Shown: positions 1-7,250, counted from the first letter of the stretch. The stretch is DNA of 13,352 nt from Alphaproteobacteria bacterium (GCA_027490875.1 JAIXXE010000115.1:1-13352), one strand, 5' to 3'. Notes: generated by a model from the sequence alone, not told the origin. A program made the numbers and translations.

Positions 1-1069
1 AATAGTCGGTAATGGTGCCGGGGCTGGGGGCAAAGGTGATGGGGTCCTCGGCGTTAATTCGGCATTCAATGCTATGGCCGCGCGGGGTAATGGTTTCGCG
101 CGCGTAGCGCAGCGGGGCCCCAGCGGCAATCCGGATCTGCTCGGCCACCAAGTCAATGCCCGTCACCATCTCCGTCACGGGGTGTTCCACCTGCAAGCGG
201 GTGTTCATTTCAATGAAATAGAACTGCCCCTGTTCAAACAAAAACTCAAAGGTGCCGGCGCCACGGTACCCTAGGGTATGGCAGGCCTTTGCCACGGTGG
301 CAAACAGCTGCTGGCGTTGGCTGTCGGTCACGGCGGGCGATGGCGTCTCTTCCAAAATCTTCTGGTGGCGACGTTGCAGGCTGCAATCACGCTCGCCTAA
401 AATGCTGACGTTGCCATGGGTGTCGCACAGTACCTGAACTTCCACATGGCGCGGGGTTTGTAAAAACTTTTCCAGGTAAACGCGGCCATCGCCAAAGGCG
501 GCTTGTGCTTCGCTCATCGCCATTTCAACCGCGCTGCGCAGGTCGCTTTCGGCGCGCGCCACTTTCATCCCACGCCCGCCGCCGCCGGCTGCAGCCTTCA
601 CAATCACGGGCAGGCCAATCTGTTTGGCCAACATCACGGCCTCATCCACCCCTGCAACGGGGCCATTGCTGCCGGGAATGGTGGGCAACCCCAGCCCTTG
701 CGCGGTTTGCAAAGCAGTAATTTTGTCGCCCATCAGGCGGATATGCTCGGGCGTTGGGCCAATAAAGGTGAAGCCTAACTTTTCAGTAATTTCTGCAAAT
801 TTGGCATTCTCGGCTAAAAACCCATAGCCGGGATGAATCGCCTCAGCGGCAGTCACCTCGGCCGCTGCCAGAATGGCCGGAATATTCAGGTAGCTCTCAC
901 GCGGGCTTGGCCCCCCAATGCAGACCGATTCATCAGCCAGTTTTACATGCATAGCATGGTCATCGGCGGTAGAGTGCACGGCCACCGTGGCCACGCCCAG
1001 CTCACGACAGGCCCGAATGACCCGCACCGCAATTTCACCACGGTTGGCAATGAGTATTTTTTTAAACAT
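1..1069 (-). CDS. accC: Acetyl-CoA carboxylase, biotin carboxylase subunit (3' end cut by window edge)
   Basis: This ATP-grasp enzyme carboxylates the biotin on BCCP with bicarbonate and ATP, the first half-reaction of acetyl-CoA carboxylase in cytoplasmic fatty acid synthesis. The minus strand opens with MFKKILIANRGEIAVR, the canonical start of the family. The glycine-rich ATP-binding loop (KAAAGGGGRGMKV) lies near residues 160-170. Further on are a HVEVQV stretch, the catalytic-region motif EMNTRLQVEHPVTE, and ECRINAEDP just before the window edge. About 356 of the usual ~450 codons are present, so the C-terminal end is missing because of the window limit. It lies 45 bp downstream of accB on the same strand, the usual operon order. 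I see no frameshift. Confidence 0.97.
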   Translation of the reverse strand, partial: MFKKILIANRGEIAVRVIRACRELGVATVAVHSTADDHAMHVKLADESVCIGGPSPRESYLNIPAILAAAEVTAAEAIHPGYGFLAENAKFAEITEKLGFTFIGPTPEHIRLMGDKITALQTAQGLGLPTIPGSNGPVAGVDEAVMLAKQIGLPVIVKAAAGGGGRGMKVARAESDLRSAVEMAMSEAQAAFGDGRVYLEKFLQTPRHVEVQVLCDTHGNVSILGERDCSLQRRHQKILEETPSPAVTDSQRQQLFATVAKACHTLGYRGAGTFEFLFEQGQFYFIEMNTRLQVEHPVTEMVTGIDLVAEQIRIAAGAPLRYARETITPRGHSIECRINAEDPITFAPSPGTITDY

Positions 1070-1114
1070 GGCAAGCGGCCCGATTGCAATCGACTCGTTG
1101 GTAAGGATTACGTC

Positions 1115-1636
1115 TTAGGCAATCACGAACAGCGGCTGGCCAAACTCCACCGCTTGGCCGTTTTTCACCATAATTTTCTGAATGGTGCCATCCACATCGG
1201 CGGTTACCTGATTCATGGTTTTCATGGCCTCAATAATCCCCAGTACTTGCCCCATCTTCACGGCCGTACCCACTTGCACAAAGGGGGCGGCATCGGGGCC
1301 ACTGGCGCTGTAAAAGGTTCCTACCAGTTGGGCTTTATAAATATGCCCTGTTTCGGCAGGCGCGGCTTGGGGCGCTGCGACGGCTGGGGCGGCTGCTGTT
1401 GGGGTGCTGGCAACCATATTGGCCATCATAAGGCCCGGCTTACGCAGGCGCAGTCGACGCCCGTCTTGTTCAATTTCCAATTCTTCAAGGGCCGAATGGG
1501 CCAACCAGCCTTCCAACGCGGTTAAGGTGGCCAACAGGTCTTGCAAGGCAGGGCTCAGGGTAGCGTTAAGCGGCGCTGCGGTGGCTGATTTTTTAGGATC
1601 CTTGGATGTTGGGGCGGGTGCTGCGGCTGTCGTCAT
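1115..1636 (-). CDS. accB: Biotin carboxyl carrier protein of acetyl-CoA carboxylase (BCCP)
   Basis: BCCP carries the covalently bound biotin between biotin carboxylase and the carboxyltransferase. The protein has 173 residues. Residues 1-25 are an Ala/Pro/Lys-rich extension. Residues 28-68 match the usual N-terminal helix followed by LEIEQDGRRLRLRK. Residues 72-96 are an Ala/Pro linker. The biotinyl domain runs from about 98 to 173, with the biotinylated lysine K139 in EAMKTMNQV. Most family members have EAMKM at this point, and here Met is replaced by Thr. The start is supported by an AAGGAAGG Shine-Dalgarno block just upstream. It is the first gene of the accBC operon. The gene on the other side is divergent, so no aroQ gene precedes it as in many proteobacteria. 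Confidence 0.96.
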   Translation of the reverse strand: MTTAAAPAPTSKDPKKSATAAPLNATLSPALQDLLATLTALEGWLAHSALEELEIEQDGRRLRLRKPGLMMANMVASTPTAAAPAVAAPQAAPAETGHIYKAQLVGTFYSASGPDAAPFVQVGTAVKMGQVLGIIEAMKTMNQVTADVDGTIQKIMVKNGQAVEFGQPLFVIA

Positions 1637-1786
1637 AAGCCTTCCTTATCACGCCCATAGGGCCCTAAGCAAGCCATCCGGGACTGGCTTCGGTGCCTGC
1701 CAAGCGGGCATACTTTTGCAGTCTTCTTCGTATCTTAACCCAATGAATCTGCCCTTAAGGCTTGACGCTTAAGACGCCAGCCGCCA

Positions 1787-1795
1787 TGCTGTAAT
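1787..1795 (+). promoter_or_regulatory. Possible extended -10 promoter for the phasin-like gene
   Basis: TGC followed by TGTAAT matches the extended -10 pattern (TGnTATAAT, five of six in the hexamer) and lies 36-44 bases before the start at 1831. A TTGACG hexamer at 1762-1767 would be a good -35 but sits 22 bp away, too far for a standard promoter. The 194-bp divergent gap 1637-1830 also holds two CTTAAG hexamers flanking the TTGACG. No other clear signal was found there. Confidence 0.3.
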
Positions 1796-1830
1796 CAAAT
1801 AAAAAGCACTGAAGGGACGCCTGCATCCTC

Positions 1831-2577
1831 ATGAAATCTGACCCTATCACCGCGCTGTTTCAGCCGTTTACCCTAGGTATGGAGGTTGGTGAAGGCGTGA
1901 ACGCCATGACCCAGCTCTGGCAAGGGCCAGCCGCCTATTGGCAGACTGTGGCGGGTATTATGAACCTGCGCGGTCGCTGCGCCCAGCAACTCTGGCAGGC
2001 GCAACAAACAGCATTGGCCTCGTTGCCGCAATGCCAATCGCCCGCCGATTGGGTTGGCGTGATGGGGGCATGGCAGGCTCAAAATATTAAGTGTTTAAGT
2101 ACTTTAACCTGTGATACCCAGCTGGCCCGGATGCAACTGCTGGAAACGTTACAACACATTCAGCAACCCCCTGTGGCGCGGGCCACCTCAGTTGCAGCCC
2201 TGATTGCAGCAGCTCCAAGCCCCGTGGCGCCGCTTGCCGCAACGGTACAGGTTCCACATGTGTTTGCCGCAGCTCTTAGCTTGCCAGCGGTCCAGAATCC
2301 TGCCCCTTCAGCCAAAGCTGTAGAAAGTCACTCTGCTCCGGCACCGATGATGGCCCCTCCCCAGGTCCAGGACATCTTCCCTAAGCCAGTTCCAGCCGCT
2401 ATGCCAGAGCCAATGCCAGAACCTATGCAGGATGATTTTACTCTGCCCATCATGAGCAAGACCGGCGATTCCGCCGTCTTTCGCGGTTCGGGCGCTTCTT
2501 TGGTTGCTTCTGCCGCACGTCGCAGTGTGGTGGCACGCCGGGCCCTGCGCAAGTCGCGGTTATCGCGGGCCCGCTAG
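1831..2577 (+). CDS. Phasin-like protein with basic C-terminal tail
   Basis: The 248-residue protein has three parts. Residues 1-112 are predicted helical and rich in Trp, Gln and Ala. The pattern AQQLWQAQQTALASL, then CQSPADWVGVMGAWQAQNIK, resembles the core of phasins, proteins that coat polyhydroxyalkanoate granules. Residues 113-205 are a low-complexity Ala/Pro region with a short MPEP repeat. Residues 214-248 are strongly basic (for example AARRSVVARRALRKSR). There is no signal peptide or membrane segment. A GAAGGGA stretch about 13 bases before the ATG may serve as Shine-Dalgarno. The next gene begins at or just after its stop, suggesting coupling. The phasin assignment rests on pattern only; a generic helical granule-associated or nucleoid-associated protein is the alternative. 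Confidence 0.45.
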   Translation: MKSDPITALFQPFTLGMEVGEGVNAMTQLWQGPAAYWQTVAGIMNLRGRCAQQLWQAQQTALASLPQCQSPADWVGVMGAWQAQNIKCLSTLTCDTQLARMQLLETLQHIQQPPVARATSVAALIAAAPSPVAPLAATVQVPHVFAAALSLPAVQNPAPSAKAVESHSAPAPMMAPPQVQDIFPKPVPAAMPEPMPEPMQDDFTLPIMSKTGDSAVFRGSGASLVASAARRSVVARRALRKSRLSRAR

Positions 2578-2605
2578 GTTGGCGTTAACTCAATTAACTC
2601 ACTTG

Positions 2606-3937
2606 GTGTTGCCACGTTTTTTACTCGGTACGTTGCTCACTATCTTCGGTAGTTTGGGTGCGGGTCTAACGGGTTGGTCACAAACTCTCATCCTCGATGA
2701 GGAATTTAATCAGTTCGCCCAAAGGCTTACTGTCCCCCTCCGTCCTACTTTGGTTCCGCAGCGCCAAGTCCACTTTGTGCTGGTGAACGACCCCGACATC
2801 AACGCCTTTGTTACCCCAGAAAACTTGATTTACCTGCATACGGGCCTGATTGCACAGGCTCGCAGCGTGGCAGCCTTGCAAGGCGTGCTGGCGCACGAGC
2901 TGGGCCATTTGGCTGCCGGGCACCTCACCACGCGCGACTTGATGCAACAACAAGCCCTGTGGCCTGCGCTTACAGGGGCCATTTTGGGCGCTGGAGTTGC
3001 CATGGCTGGGGCCCCCCAAGCCGCAGTGGCGATGGCACTGGGCGGCCAAGCCTTGGGGCTGCAAAATGCTTTGGGGTTTTCGCGGTCGCAGGAAAACGAA
3101 GCCGATCAGCAGGCTGTGAAGGCTTTGCACCACGCGGGGCTTAGCATTGCGGGAATGACCGAACTGTTTAACACCCTGCGAACCCAAACCCAGCTTTCGT
3201 TCAATGCCCCCCCAGCGTGGTTGGTCACCCACCCCTTGCCACAGGAACGCCTGAGCCGACTGCAAACAATTATGCAAGAGGAGTCGCCGCTTAAACAGCA
3301 GGCATTGGCCCGTCAGGAGCAGGCCGCCGACTGGGCCCGCATTCAGGCCAAAGTAGCCGCACTTGCGCTTAGCCCTGCGGCCGTCTTACGTCGTTACACC
3401 GGGCCTACGGCGGTGGCGCGCTACGCTCGGGCCTTGGCCATGTTGCGGCAAGGCCAGGTGACCCCAGCCCGCGCGCTGCTCACGACACTCCACGCTGAAG
3501 CACCCAACGACCCCTACTACCTCGAAGCCTTGGCACAGGCCGCTGTGATGACCAACGAATTGCCTCAAGCAACCCAGTACTACCGTAAGGCGCTTGCTCT
3601 GGTGCCACAGGGGTTGTTGTTGCGCTTTCAGTTGGCCGAGTTGCTCCGCGCCCAGCAACAGCCCGCCGAAGCCGCCAGTCATTATCGGGCCATTACCCAA
3701 GCGTGGCCGCGCTGGAGCGAACCATGGGAAGGCCTAGGGCGAACCTTGGGCCAGCTTAAGCGCCTGGGTGCCAGCCATTTGGCCTTTACCGAGGCCGCAC
3801 TGGCCCGCGAGGACCTCGCAGCGGCCAAGCAAAGTCTCGCATTGGCCCGTACGTACTTAAAGCCTGCAGACAGTAAGTCCGATGACCTCGCCTGGTTGGA
3901 AAGCCTAACGCTGCGCTTGCAAACCAACCAGCCATGA
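2606..3937 (+). CDS. Secreted M48-family zinc metallopeptidase with TPR domain (BepA-like)
   Basis: Probably a periplasmic protease/chaperone for outer-membrane protein quality control, by analogy with BepA. With the GTG start at 2606 the protein is 443 residues. Residues 1-26 form a plausible signal peptide (MLPRF, a hydrophobic core, then GWSQ). The M48 domain has NDPDINAFV near residue 61, the zinc motif HELGH at 97-101 and the third ligand E163 in SRSQENEAD. A C-terminal half with TPR-like helices follows from about residue 265 (for example ATQYYRKALALVPQG). The start is uncertain: TTG at 2579, one base after the upstream stop, and TTG at 2504 are also in frame, and no start has a strong Shine-Dalgarno. 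I chose 2606 because it puts an Arg in the n-region of the signal peptide. Confidence 0.88.
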   Translation: MLPRFLLGTLLTIFGSLGAGLTGWSQTLILDEEFNQFAQRLTVPLRPTLVPQRQVHFVLVNDPDINAFVTPENLIYLHTGLIAQARSVAALQGVLAHELGHLAAGHLTTRDLMQQQALWPALTGAILGAGVAMAGAPQAAVAMALGGQALGLQNALGFSRSQENEADQQAVKALHHAGLSIAGMTELFNTLRTQTQLSFNAPPAWLVTHPLPQERLSRLQTIMQEESPLKQQALARQEQAADWARIQAKVAALALSPAAVLRRYTGPTAVARYARALAMLRQGQVTPARALLTTLHAEAPNDPYYLEALAQAAVMTNELPQATQYYRKALALVPQGLLLRFQLAELLRAQQQPAEAASHYRAITQAWPRWSEPWEGLGRTLGQLKRLGASHLAFTEAALAREDLAAAKQSLALARTYLKPADSKSDDLAWLESLTLRLQTNQP

Positions 3938-3968
3938 ACGGGCCGATGGAAGGCAGAGGGTGCGTTTT

Positions 3969-3985
3969 CCTAGTGCTGCACTAGG
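3969..3985. promoter_or_regulatory. 17-bp perfect dyad upstream of amtB (possible operator)
   Basis: CCTAGTGC-T-GCACTAGG is a perfect inverted repeat with 8-bp arms. Eleven of its bases, TAGTGCTGCAC, recur at 4100-4110, about 37 bases before the amtB start. No strong T-run follows, so a terminator is less likely than a protein-binding site, though a weak terminator of the upstream protease gene is possible. It does not have the geometry of the NtrC site (GCAC, spacer, GTGC). Confidence 0.4.
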
Positions 3986-4026
3986 TTAATGTGTTGCCAA
4001 AACATCGCTTTGATGGGGTGGTATGA

Positions 4027-4040
4027 TGATGATTTCATCA
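4027..4040. repeat. Short inverted repeat in the amtB upstream region
   Basis: TGATGA-TT-TCATCA has perfect 6-bp arms and lies between the 17-bp dyad and its partial copy in the 209-bp gap before amtB. It overlaps a GATGATGAT run, so it may be incidental. I see no convincing sigma-54 (-24/-12) promoter in the gap. Confidence 0.3.
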
Positions 4041-4099
4041 ATCGCGTTGTCTTCAGGCCTCAACTCAAGCGAGGATAGACCAGTGACGCGTGTAGGCCG

Positions 4100-4110
4100 T
4101 AGTGCTGCAC
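4100..4110. repeat. Partial copy of the amtB upstream dyad
   Basis: TAGTGCTGCAC repeats the core of the dyad at 3969-3985 in the same orientation, 129 bp downstream. It keeps the inner 9-bp dyad GTGC-T-GCAC but not the outer arms. It would fall in the promoter or untranslated leader of amtB, a position that fits a second, weaker binding site. Confidence 0.35.
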
Positions 4111-4146
4111 CCGCCCAAACCGATAACCTATAAGAAAGCCTCTCCC

Positions 4147-5463
4147 ATGAGTCGTGCAATCGCTCTGGGCACTAGCAAACCGAACACTGCATGGCGGTGG
4201 TTGGTTGCAGCCCTCACCTTGCTGGCGCCTACCGCGCTGGCCCAAACCCCAACGGTTAATAGCGGCGACACCGCGTGGTTGCTGACTGCAACCGCCTTGG
4301 TGCTGTTCATGACAATCCCAGGCCTCGCTTTGTTTTACGGCGGACTGGTTCGCAAAAAGAATATCGTTTCCACGCTCATGCAGTGTTTTGTGATTTGCTG
4401 CTTGGTGGCGATTCTCTGGGTTGTGGCAGGGTATTCCATTGCCTTTTCTGGCTCTGGTAATGGCTTTTTTGGCGACCTCTCCAAAGCCTTCCTGAATGGT
4501 ATCAGCGCCAGTGACGTCACCGGCACGATCCCCACCAGCGTGTTTGTTATGTACCAGATGACCTTTGCGATCATTACGCCTGCGCTGATTATTGGCTGCT
4601 TTGTCGAACGGATTAAGTTCAGCGGCATGATCGTGTTCATGGCGCTCTGGAGCCTCTTGGTCTACGCCCCGATTGCCCACATGGTTTGGGGTGGCGGGAT
4701 ACTGGCCCAATGGGGTGTGCTGGATTTTGCCGGCGGCAGCGTGGTACACATTAACGCGGCGGTGGCCGGTCTGGTGGCCGCCATTATGCTTGGCAAACGG
4801 CGCGGCTTCCCGAAGGACTCCGACCTGTTCAATCCCAGCAATATTACCTACACCATGGTGGGGGCGAGCATGCTCTGGGTCGGCTGGTTTGGGTTTAACG
4901 CGGGGTCTGCCTTGGCTGCCAATGCGCAAGCCGGGATGGCCATGCTCAACACCCAAATTGCCGCTGCTGCTGCTGCGCTGGCTTGGATGGCAACCGAGTG
5001 GTTGCAAAAGGGCAAACCAAGTTTGGTTGGCATTTCCTGCGGGGCGGTGGCTGGGCTGGTGGCCATTACGCCAGCAGCCGGGTTTGTTGGTATTCCAGGC
5101 GCCTTGATGATTGGCTTGGTAACCGGCCCGCTGTGCCTGATGGGCTGCACCTACATGAAGCAAGCGCTGGGCTACGATGACAGCCTGGACGTGGTCGGGG
5201 TTCACGGTATTGGTGGGCTGATTGGCGCGCTGCTTACCGGGGTATTCGCCATCGCGGCCGTCGGTGGTAAATCTGGCTGGATTGAAGGCAACAGCCAACA
5301 GGTGTTGCTGCAACTGTACGGGGCGTTGGTGGTCATTGCCTACAGCGCTGTGGTAACGGCTGTTATCCTGCTGGTCACCAAATACACCGTTGGCCTGCGG
5401 GTATCACCCAAAGATGAAGATGCCGGGTTGGACCTTTCCACCCACGGCGAAAAGGTGTCCTAA
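4147..5463 (+). CDS. amtB: Ammonium transporter (Amt/MEP family)
   Basis: An inner-membrane trimeric channel that takes up ammonium. The 438-residue product has an N-terminal signal peptide (residues 1-32, ending APTALA) and then about eleven membrane segments. Family hallmarks are visible: GLALFYGGLVRKKN at 59-72, the periplasmic gate Phe in QMTFAIITPALIIG near 140, the first pore histidine H201 in DFAGGSVVHINA, WFGFNAGSA near 247-255, and the second pore histidine H353 in GVHGIGG. The tail ends in EDAGLDLSTHGE, the cytoplasmic segment contacted by PII proteins in this family. No glnK-type PII gene lies next to it, although the pair is usually adjacent. The ATG at 4147 follows a weak AAGAAAG. 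A longer in-frame GTG start at 4102 would add a charged stretch before the signal peptide and is disfavoured. Confidence 0.95.
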   Translation: MSRAIALGTSKPNTAWRWLVAALTLLAPTALAQTPTVNSGDTAWLLTATALVLFMTIPGLALFYGGLVRKKNIVSTLMQCFVICCLVAILWVVAGYSIAFSGSGNGFFGDLSKAFLNGISASDVTGTIPTSVFVMYQMTFAIITPALIIGCFVERIKFSGMIVFMALWSLLVYAPIAHMVWGGGILAQWGVLDFAGGSVVHINAAVAGLVAAIMLGKRRGFPKDSDLFNPSNITYTMVGASMLWVGWFGFNAGSALAANAQAGMAMLNTQIAAAAAALAWMATEWLQKGKPSLVGISCGAVAGLVAITPAAGFVGIPGALMIGLVTGPLCLMGCTYMKQALGYDDSLDVVGVHGIGGLIGALLTGVFAIAAVGGKSGWIEGNSQQVLLQLYGALVVIAYSAVVTAVILLVTKYTVGLRVSPKDEDAGLDLSTHGEKVS

Positions 5464-5484
5464 CGTCAGAGGCACCCAAATGAC

Positions 5485-5519
5485 CCAAACCCTGCCGTCT
5501 TAACCCACGGCAGGTTTGG
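5485..5519 (+). terminator. Hairpin after amtB, probable terminator
   Basis: CCAAACCCTGCCGT pairs with ACGGCAGGTTTGG around an 8-base loop, with one bulged C, giving 13 pairs. It lies 22 bases past the amtB stop. No uridine tract follows, so it may act as an attenuating or RNA-stabilising 3' hairpin rather than a classical intrinsic terminator. Confidence 0.55.
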
Positions 5520-5571
5520 TGCATCTAAGTTATACCTAGAAATAACAAGACAACCACAAAGGTTGCCCCGG

Positions 5572-6723
5572 ATGAGTTCTTTAAAACTAAAACCTTCTAT
5601 GCCGGCCCAGAGCCGACAGGAAACCATTGATACTGCCATTCATACCCTGCCCGAAAACCCGCGCAGTATGCGTCTGTTGCTAGAGCGCATCAGCGGCGAT
5701 GTCTCGGAGTACGCTTTACAGAATAAAAAGATTGTTTCGCAAACCAAACTGCTCTCGCTCAATGCCAGCATCGAGGCTGCGCGCGCTGGCGCGGCAGGGC
5801 GTGGGTTTGCTGTGGTGGCTCAGGAAGTGCAAAAACTTGCCGGTAGTACAGCCAAGGCCGCCGATGATTTTGCCAGCGTGGTACTCAAGCGCATTATGCA
5901 CAGCACGGGTATGGCTGGCGCGTTGGTCGAGCAGATGGAAGGTCTCCGCCTTCAGGATATTTGCCAAACACTCGTGCAGCTGATTGTGCGCAACCTATAT
6001 GAACGAACCGCCGATGTACGCTGGTGGGCCACCGATACCTCCGTCTGGGAATGCCTGTTGGCCCCTGCCGACGAGGCCAAGCGGGCCTTTGCCGACCTCC
6101 GCTTAAGCCAGATCAATCAGTTTTACAGTGTCTATGCCAACTTGGTCCTCACCGACTTAGAGGGTCGCGTGATAGCATCGGCCAATCCCAAACACCGCGA
6201 AGCGCTTAACCAGACCTTGGTGAACGAACAGCCTTGGTTTCAATTGGCAGCCGCCACCCGTAGCGGCACCGAGTATGTGGCAGGCGATGTCTATACTTGC
6301 CCAACGCACGGCCAGCGGGTTTTGGTCTATGCCACCGGGGTGCGCGCCAATGGTGCGGCCGATGGCCAGCTGCTTGGCACCTTAGGGGTCTATTTCGACT
6401 GGGAGAATCAGGGCAACACGATTGTGACGCACGAACCGCCCTTTACCGAAGCCGACAAAGCCCGCTCGCGCGTCCTGCTGCTCGATGCCAATCATCGCAT
6501 CATGGCCGATACCGAAGGTGCGCATACCACCGGTCAGCATTTTGTCATCAACACCGGTGGGCAGGCCAAGGGCAGCTACTACGCCAACGGGGCGCTGGTC
6601 GCCTTTGCGCGCACGCTTGGGTATCAAGAGTACGACGGCTTGGGCTGGTGGTCGGCAATTATTCAAAAGGTTAACGATGATTCCGAAACCCGTCGCACCC
6701 TAGGCCTTACCACCAGCGCCTAG
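5572..6723 (+). CDS. Soluble methyl-accepting-type signalling protein with C-terminal Cache-like sensor modules
   Basis: The 383-residue protein has no signal peptide or membrane helix. Residues 50-100 are a short methyl-accepting hairpin whose tip (QTKLLSLNASIEAARAGAAG, then RGFAVVAQEVQKLA) matches the CheA/CheW-binding region of chemoreceptors. Residues 100-150 form a helical link ending NLYERTADVRWWATD. Residues 180-280 resemble a Cache module (LTDLEGRVIASANP, EQPWFQLA, LGTLGVYFDWEN). A second module at about 298-366 ends in YDGLGWWSAIIQ. The order, signalling hairpin first and sensor second, is reversed from membrane chemoreceptors. I recall this layout in alphaproteobacterial proteins. 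The ATG at 5572 follows AAAGG by 9 bases; an upstream TTG at 5563 lacks this spacing. It may input into a chemotaxis-like or c-di-GMP pathway, which is inference. Confidence 0.82.
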   Translation: MSSLKLKPSMPAQSRQETIDTAIHTLPENPRSMRLLLERISGDVSEYALQNKKIVSQTKLLSLNASIEAARAGAAGRGFAVVAQEVQKLAGSTAKAADDFASVVLKRIMHSTGMAGALVEQMEGLRLQDICQTLVQLIVRNLYERTADVRWWATDTSVWECLLAPADEAKRAFADLRLSQINQFYSVYANLVLTDLEGRVIASANPKHREALNQTLVNEQPWFQLAAATRSGTEYVAGDVYTCPTHGQRVLVYATGVRANGAADGQLLGTLGVYFDWENQGNTIVTHEPPFTEADKARSRVLLLDANHRIMADTEGAHTTGQHFVINTGGQAKGSYYANGALVAFARTLGYQEYDGLGWWSAIIQKVNDDSETRRTLGLTTSA

Positions 6724-6763
6724 CCAGATTGCCGTGCGTCACACAGGCAAAGGGCTTGCTGTG

Positions 6764-7123
6764 ATGACGCAGTCCTCCTATCATCCCCCCATGCCGCCAC
6801 GCCAACCGCTCCGCCTTACCAAACCAGCGCGCAAGGGTTCTAAACCTGCCGCCCCTGCGGGAGGTTCCGATGCCTTGGTCTCGGCCCTGACCGAAGCCAT
6901 GCCCCCCGAGCCCGCCAAGGCCCGCCGCGTCACCAGCTTTTCGCCATACCCCGACCTCTCCATGGCCATTACCATGGTGGCCAAGCGCCAGCAAAAGCTG
7001 CTGCACGACGGCGAACGCGCCCAGCTGCTGGCCCGTTGGCTAGAGCAACTGCGGCTGCTTCAGGCCGATATGCAAAAGCTCTACAAGCTTGAACAGCTTG
7101 CAAGTCGTTTAGTAAAGAAGTAA
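6764..7123 (+). CDS. Conserved-looking hypothetical protein with C-terminal coiled coil
   Basis: I do not recognise this 119-residue protein. Residues 1-35 are Pro/Lys/Arg-rich and probably disordered. Residues 36-60 contain a short Ala/Pro linker. Residues 65-119 are amphipathic helix with coiled-coil heptads (KRQQKLLHDGERAQLLARWL, then LRLLQADMQKLYKLEQLASR). The start at 6764 has AAAGGG 9 bases upstream, better than the longer GTG start at 6734. It begins 40 bp after the signalling protein and is probably co-transcribed with it, so it may be a partner or adaptor; that is inference from position only. Confidence 0.65.
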   Translation: MTQSSYHPPMPPRQPLRLTKPARKGSKPAAPAGGSDALVSALTEAMPPEPAKARRVTSFSPYPDLSMAITMVAKRQQKLLHDGERAQLLARWLEQLRLLQADMQKLYKLEQLASRLVKK

Positions 7124-7195
7124 TTATAACATTAATTTAGATAAATATATTCAACTAAACTATTACGTAAGATTTCAGACTATTTTCTTACCAAA
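7124..7195. other. AT-rich island between genes
   Basis: About 70 bp of strongly A+T-rich sequence (TAATTATAACATTAATTTAG at the left end) stands out from the GC-rich surroundings. It begins directly after the stop at 7123. It contains -10-like hexamers but no convincing paired promoter, no DnaA box cluster and no long palindrome. It may hold the promoter of the small gene at 7316 or be an upstream A/T element. Confidence 0.5.
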
Positions 7196-7213
7196 CCCTC
7201 TTGAAACCACCCC

Positions 7214-7250
7214 CAACGCGCCCCATACCGCTAGCAGAGACGACGCGTTG
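7214..7250 (+). repeat. Inverted repeat in the leader of the small gene
   Basis: CAACGCG (7214-7220) and CGCGTTG (7244-7250) are perfect complements around a 23-base loop, and flanking CCCC and GGGG runs could extend the pairing. Just downstream, GGGCC-CCAT-GGCCC (around 7254-7267) is another small dyad. The region between the AT-rich island and the start at 7316 is therefore likely to be structured if transcribed. Confidence 0.35.

Noticed and set aside
833..1525. A 230-codon open frame on the plus strand across accB and accC.
   Set aside because: Both minus-strand genes are unambiguous, and the plus frame has a Gly/His-rich composition without a domain or Shine-Dalgarno.
3990..4146. A sigma-54 promoter for amtB.
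   Set aside because: I looked for GG-N10-GC with a TGGCAC/TTGCA context in the upstream gap and found no convincing match.
4060..5313. A 417-codon open frame on the minus strand opposite amtB.
   Set aside because: It lies antisense to a clear AmtB with all family motifs, is rich in His, Gln and Asn as expected of a shadow frame, and has no recognisable domain.
5520..5571. A standard promoter for the receptor-like gene.
   Set aside because: TTGGTG is present but no acceptable -10 hexamer occurs 16-18 bases downstream, so I did not list one.
7124..7195. The AT-rich island as a replication origin or attachment site.
   Set aside because: It has no DnaA-box cluster, no direct-repeat att pair and no integrase or replication gene nearby.
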